Origin: JAZKAR01 sp040389065
Lineage (GTDB): Bacteria > Pseudomonadota > Gammaproteobacteria > Burkholderiales > Casimicrobiaceae
Length of the DNA stretch: 64,000 nt
Assembly: GCA_040389065.1 (NCBI GenBank)
Contig: JAZKAR010000014.1
Span: 1 to 64,000 of the forward strand
Direction: 5' to 3'
The notes under the pieces were generated by a model. That model worked only from the letters and a program-made list of their open reading frames with translations. It was not told where the DNA came from and did not search any database. The translations under genes and the position numbers were made by a program. Of the stretch, positions 60,464 to 64,000 are shown one piece after another; position 1 is the first letter of the stretch; every line of letters starts with the position of its first letter.

Positions 60464-60490
60464 GTTACATTAATTATTTCTCTTAAATCA

Positions 60491-60739
60491 TTATTCAGCG
60501 AAAGGATTTTTAACTTCTTTCGTTGGCTTTAAAGCTAATTTATTCGGTAATTTTTCGTTTTTAAACGCAATAACAATTTCATCTTAAATAGTTTTTAATG
60601 ATTCTGCTTTTTTTAGCCCTTCCTTGTCACGAGTAAGTTCTAGATTACCAAAAATAGATATTTTATCGTCTGCAGACTCGATATTTAGTTCCTCTATCGT
60701 CGTCGCTTCATTGGAAAAAGGTGTAATAACAGTCTTCAT
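60491..60739 (-). pseudogene. Small element gene with an in-frame stop
   Basis: From ATG 60739 the frame reads MKTVITPFSNEATTIEELNI, ESADDKISIFGNLELTRDKE and GLKKAESLKTI, then one TAA, and continues DEIVIAFKNEKLPNKLALKP, TKEVKNPFAE to a second stop at 60491. The continued coding character after the stop argues for a CAA-to-TAA nonsense change. Its relatives are short conserved proteins of integrative elements, function unknown. A fragment of a second copy lies at 56872. Confidence 0.7.
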
Positions 60740-60901
60740 TGTTATTCCTTATTTTTGCAAAAAAGCCAGTAATACAAATTTTTAGACTTTCCCCAAATCA
60801 AAACATACTAACTCCTTTATAGCAAGCACTTAAAATTTTGGTGATGGGTAACAGCTTTAAAAAAATCATCATTTATTATAATAATCAAATCAATTACTTA
60901 A

Positions 60902-61120
60902 TCAAGGCTTGAGTAACTCCCAAGTTTCTACATTCAATGCTGCAGAAATTTTATCAAGGCTATCAACGGTAATGCTGCTTTCCGCACGCTCGACAGTTCC
61001 TATATACGTTCTATGTAATTTACTTAAATCTGCAAGCTCTTCTTGAGATACATTTTTTTGTAGACGTATAGCTCGTACATTTTGCGCAACTATTTTTCTA
61101 GATGGAATTTTCATACACAT
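60902..61120 (-). CDS. XRE-family transcriptional regulator
   Basis: 72 residues, essentially one helix-turn-helix domain: NVRAIRLQKNVSQEELADLS, KLHRTYIGTVERAESSITVD, then LDKISAALNVE. Such small regulators resemble restriction-modification controller proteins or element repressors. Divergent from the secreted-protein gene at 61264; the 140-bp gap contains repeated TTAATAGA words that could be operators. Confidence 0.8.
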   Translation of the reverse strand: MCMKIPSRKIVAQNVRAIRLQKNVSQEELADLSKLHRTYIGTVERAESSITVDSLDKISAALNVETWELLKP

Positions 61121-61263
61121 ACTTAGTTATTTCAAACCAAGAATCATCCCTGCATGATGACTATTCATCTACAGCATATTAATAGACATATTATTAATAG
61201 ACAGACTATTAATAGAGTTGTAAGATAAGACCATTGTTTAAATAATTAAGAAGGAAGTGCAAA

Positions 61264-61995
61264 GTGAACAGTTTTGCTTTTTTTTTAATCACGATACTAG
61301 CTGCTTCTTTAGCCTACTCAGATGAAGGAATGATGAGTCGATATAAGCTGCAAGTAAACCAAGCCAAAAATTACGATCTTAGAGATTACGATACTTTTAT
61401 AAAAAAAGAATTCAGACCACAATTAAATAAAAATAAAGAGCACTTCACTATCAAAATTACTCGATCAAATGATAAAGGCGATCAAAGTATCCTTATTAAA
61501 TTTGATGCGCAAACATATATTATTGAAAAAATAAATAATCAGATTGTTTTAAGTGAACTAAAACAATATTCTGATTCAGGACTGGTATTAGAATTAAAAC
61601 AACTAACAAAAGCGTTCGATATAGCTTTTAATGAAGATTTTTCAAGCGCAGATAAAAAGGAAGAAAAACAAAATGCGTTAAAATTTTTATCATTTATTTT
61701 TTCTGATGCTGCACGATTTTCAGATATTAATGATGTAGTTAATAAATTATTAACAAAAAACTGTAACTATCAGCGATCAGATTACATAAATCTAATTCGT
61801 AGTTGGAGAAGGCAATCTGAATATGTTAATTTTTATAATAATAAAATAGATAATTTTTATTTAGGAGGGCCGAATTGTAATTTTGGAACGCGTTATTGTT
61901 TAGTATCCCCTATCACTCATGAGCAGGTAGAGAAATTTAGTGCATTGAAAGAGAGCAGCAATGAAAAACTATTGCCTATAGACCGATGCAACTAA
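61264..61995 (+). CDS. Secreted hypothetical protein
   Basis: 243 residues from GTG 61264, with AAGGAAG upstream. A signal peptide (FAFFLITILAASLAYS) is followed by a helical and strand-rich part, and four cysteines in the last 80 residues (KNCNYQ, GGPNCNFGTRYCLVSP, PIDRCN). No family recognised. It is followed 22 bp later by a small gene. Confidence 0.55.
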   Translation: MNSFAFFLITILAASLAYSDEGMMSRYKLQVNQAKNYDLRDYDTFIKKEFRPQLNKNKEHFTIKITRSNDKGDQSILIKFDAQTYIIEKINNQIVLSELKQYSDSGLVLELKQLTKAFDIAFNEDFSSADKKEEKQNALKFLSFIFSDAARFSDINDVVNKLLTKNCNYQRSDYINLIRSWRRQSEYVNFYNNKIDNFYLGGPNCNFGTRYCLVSPITHEQVEKFSALKESSNEKLLPIDRCN

Positions 61996-62017
61996 AAATC
62001 TCAAAGGGTTCTAGGTT

Positions 62018-62302
62018 ATGAACAATGATTCACATACTAATGTTTTAATAGATGAAGAAAATTGCAATCGTAATAGCAATTTTCCAGATAAAATTTCTAC
62101 TAAAGTCCAATTAGATATTCTTGTTCGTTTGCTGATACGAACGCAATCTATATTGTGCGCTATCATTTCTGATGGTCAAGACGGCGAAACGTCTTTTAAA
62201 ATGAAGCATGAAATAGTGATTGAAGCATTGCTTATCGTTAAAATCAAACTAGAAGAAGTTGAGCAATTAGCTTACCAGCTATCTCAACAAATAAAAGATT
62301 AA
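62018..62302 (+). CDS. Small helical hypothetical protein
   Basis: 94 residues, cytoplasmic, helical (TKVQLDILVRLLIRTQSILC, then EALLIVKIKLEEVEQLAYQL). No family recognised. Probably co-transcribed with the secreted protein gene just upstream. Confidence 0.45.
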   Translation: MNNDSHTNVLIDEENCNRNSNFPDKISTKVQLDILVRLLIRTQSILCAIISDGQDGETSFKMKHEIVIEALLIVKIKLEEVEQLAYQLSQQIKD

Positions 62303-62324
62303 ATAGCTAAAATCATAAAAATAA

Positions 62325-62720
62325 TTAGTAATGCCGTAGCACATCATTATATATCTCCTTCCCCCGCCTTCCCCAAGCTTTACTTGAAGAGGGAGCTTTT
62401 ATTTTGAACTTCTTATTTCTCCATCTTTCCCATCATCAGGCGGTGCCAAGCAGCGAATGCTCCGCTACTCAGTTTTCATTACAAGCAGCTTTCGCGGCAT
62501 AAACGGCACCTCCCTACGGGCTTCCCTCCCATTATTCCACGACCACTTGCAATGAATCCCTATTGAGTAGCGCTTCATATCGCTGGGGCATACGACTGAT
62601 GACGGAAAAGATTTGTTGGAGTAATAAGATTTTCAAAATAAAAGGAAAGTCTTAGAAATAAGGCTCCAACGAATCAAGAAAAGAAATTTTTAAAACATAG
62701 ATTCAATAGGAATTAATCAC
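62325..62720 (+). ncRNA. Structured leader of the ardC operon (copy 2)
   Basis: Homologue of 50161-50541. The long stem is formed by 62443-62485 and 62546-62591: GTGCC/GGCAT, CAGCG/CGCTG, GCTACTCA/TGAGTAGC, and ATTACAAG/CTTGCAAT with one mismatch. The loop words GCTTTCGCGGCAT and ATTCCACG, and the tail GATGACGGAAAAGATTTG, are kept. Compared with copy 1, the stem bases change in pairs (ATCG/CGAT there, AGCG/CGCT here), which supports a real structure. Confidence 0.65.
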
Positions 62721-63587
62721 ATGAAAATAGATATTTATACCGAAATTACAAACGAGATCATTAACATTATTGAAGCAGGTCAGGCTACACACGGTTGTGT
62801 GTGGGACAAAGGCGCAAGTGGTTTACCTGTCAATCATGGCACTAAACAAAACTATTCAGGAATAAACGTGCTTTTGCTTTGGAATTCAGCTTTTAAACAA
62901 AGTTTTACGAGTAGTCACTGGTTAACGTATAAACAGGCGCAAGAATTGGGAGGAAAGGTTAAAAAAGGCAGTAAAGGAACGCCATGTATTTTTTTCAATC
63001 ACATGAAAAAGGAATCTAAAACCAACCCCGACGAAATTGAGCGTATCCCCTTTATCAAGCCTTTTACTGTGTTTAATCTGGATCAAATTGACGGATTAGA
63101 GCAAGAGGAAACCCCACAAAATTATTTTAATCATGAAGCATCAGAAAACCTATTAAAACATAGTGGTGCAAAAATTATTGAGTTAGGCACCAGAGCTTGT
63201 TATGTACCCTCTAAAGATACGATCTTTATGCCTGAGCGTCATCTATTTACAGATGAAAAAGACTTTTACAGCGTGGCATTTCATGAACTCACTCACTGGA
63301 CGGGTGCAAAAAAACGTTTAAACCGTGATTTTTCAGGGCGTTTCGGTTCAGAAAGCTATGCTTTTGAAGAGCTTATTGCGGAGCTTGGCGCATCATTTCT
63401 ATGTTCAGATCATGGTTTCACTGCAAAAACCTTACCCGACCATGCAGGCTATTTGGAAAGCTGGTTAAAGGTACTTAAAAACGATAAAAAAGCTATTTTT
63501 ACTGCTGCCAGCCAAGCATCAAAAGCCCATGCATTTATAAAAAATGCCATTGCAAAATCAGAAAACGCGCAGCGATTAGCCGCGTAA
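62721..63587 (+). CDS. ardC: ArdC antirestriction protein
   Basis: 288 residues, full length. The N-terminal single-stranded-DNA-binding domain includes NYSGINVLLLWNSAFKQSF and SHWLTYKQAQELGGKVKKGS. The C-terminal zincin-like domain has HELTH (HExxH, about residue 188) with the downstream Glu in SYAFEELIAELGASFLC. ArdC proteins protect incoming plasmid or element DNA from host restriction after conjugation. GGAAT lies before ATG 62721. It shares a leader type with the stand-alone ArdC-N operon at 50.5 kb. Confidence 0.92.
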   Translation: MKIDIYTEITNEIINIIEAGQATHGCVWDKGASGLPVNHGTKQNYSGINVLLLWNSAFKQSFTSSHWLTYKQAQELGGKVKKGSKGTPCIFFNHMKKESKTNPDEIERIPFIKPFTVFNLDQIDGLEQEETPQNYFNHEASENLLKHSGAKIIELGTRACYVPSKDTIFMPERHLFTDEKDFYSVAFHELTHWTGAKKRLNRDFSGRFGSESYAFEELIAELGASFLCSDHGFTAKTLPDHAGYLESWLKVLKNDKKAIFTAASQASKAHAFIKNAIAKSENAQRLAA

Positions 63588-63610
63588 TCGTTTAATAAAG
63601 GAGTATAAAA

Positions 63611-63886
63611 ATGAAATTCTCTTTAGGTAAACTTGTTATTACACCTGATGCATTAAGCACATTAGAGGAAGCCAATCAACGCCCTTTTGATTTTGTTGAG
63701 AGACATATTAAAGGTGATTGGGGCGATATGTGCGAAGATGATAAACAATCTAATGAAGAGGCTATTTTAGAAGGCAGAAGAATTATGAGTGCTTATAAGA
63801 TTAATCCAGAACAAGAAGAAAAAGTATGGATTATTACAGAGGCAGATAGGAGCAGTACAACTATTTTGTTACCTTCGGAGTATTAG
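63611..63886 (+). CDS. Conserved plasmid-type hypothetical protein
   Basis: 91 residues. GKLVITPDALSTLEEANQRP, then HIKGDWGDMCEDDKQSNEEA and VWIITEADRSSTTILLPSEY, are hallmarks of a small family carried by plasmids and integrative elements beside ardC. Function unknown. AAAGGAGTA precedes ATG 63611, 23 bp after ardC, so it is in the same operon. Confidence 0.8.
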   Translation: MKFSLGKLVITPDALSTLEEANQRPFDFVERHIKGDWGDMCEDDKQSNEEAILEGRRIMSAYKINPEQEEKVWIITEADRSSTTILLPSEY

Positions 63887-63911
63887 ATAGAGTTAAGTGA
63901 TTTAATGTATG

Positions 63912-63944
63912 GCAGTTCTCATTTCATGAGAGCTGCTAGATTTT
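63912..63944 (+). terminator. Terminator of the ardC operon
   Basis: The stem GCAGTTCTCAT/ATGAGAGCTGC with a TTC loop has 11 bp, one of them a wobble, and is followed by TAGATTTT. Confidence 0.6.
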
Positions 63945-64000
63945 AAGCCGCTTCTTGTGGGGCTAACGCCCCCCGACTGCTCAGACCCGTTGCTACGCAA
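63945..64000. repeat. GC-rich hairpin tract, cut by the window end
   Basis: GGGGC-TAAC-GCCCC (63959-63972) and TTGC-TAC-GCAA (63990-64000) follow the words TTTAAGCCG and CCGACTGCTCA, which parallel TTAAAGCCG and CCGACTCA at 52.23-52.27 kb. It probably continues beyond the window. Confidence 0.6.

Noticed and set aside
1..64000. CRISPR arrays, tRNA and rRNA genes
   Set aside because: No regularly spaced direct repeats and no cloverleaf or rRNA sequence could be seen on either strand by eye; a tRNAscan-type search was not possible.

Overview
The window looks like chromosomal DNA of an AT-rich gammaproteobacterium, most likely from the Legionellales or a neighbouring host-associated lineage. 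The basis is low GC, a Bax-inhibitor-1 membrane protein, a type II secretion/type IV pilus-like cluster, an MACPF protein, and many broken accessory genes and insertion-sequence scars. No rRNA or tRNA gene was seen. The taxonomic call is an inference from gene content.

Layout. 1-7.3 kb: an MACPF pore-forming-type protein, a MITE-like element with perfect 32-bp inverted repeats, and a tight three-gene module (MazG-like pyrophosphohydrolase, GHKL ATPase, 730-aa protein with phosphoribosyltransferase-like loops). 7.3-9.8 kb: a decayed Tn3-family transposase and a group II intron 3' remnant. 9.8-13.4 kb: a small helical protein and a large NB-ARC/TPR STAND protein that share a short glycine-rich motif, suggesting an NLR with a partner effector. 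13.4-18.9 kb: small accessory genes, a promoter-hairpins-terminator unit that is probably a new small RNA, an XRE regulator, a tyrosine recombinase beside a 16+16-bp palindrome, and an IS5-family element.

18.9-42 kb is a secretion and toxin region. It holds an 11-gene type II secretion/type IV pilus hybrid operon (28.6-38.4 kb), a split SpvB/Rhs pair ending in a CdiA-like C-terminal toxin with its immunity gene, and five copies each of two small exported protein families (called A and B here). One A/B-SpvB unit is duplicated in inverted orientation at 41.0-41.5 kb, next to an IS6-family element and a second group II intron fragment.

42-50 kb is more ordinary: an AsmA/DUF748 protein, Bax inhibitor-1, an H-NS-like protein, an SRAP/HMCES-type protein and a UmuDC pair. 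50-64 kb resembles an integrative element cargo: ArdC-type antirestriction genes, DUF3560, WGR and IHF-like proteins, a HEPN/MNT toxin-antitoxin pair with twin operator palindromes, XRE regulators and several small secreted proteins. The two ArdC-type gene groups are each preceded by a ~380-nt leader whose large hairpin is kept by compensatory changes, and are each followed by GC-rich short hairpins.

The strongest candidates for undescribed biology are the MazG/GHKL/PRTase-like module, the NLR/effector pair, the A/B secreted protein families linked to SpvB/Rhs and the secretion operon, the ArdC-linked structured leaders, and the small RNA at 15.5 kb.
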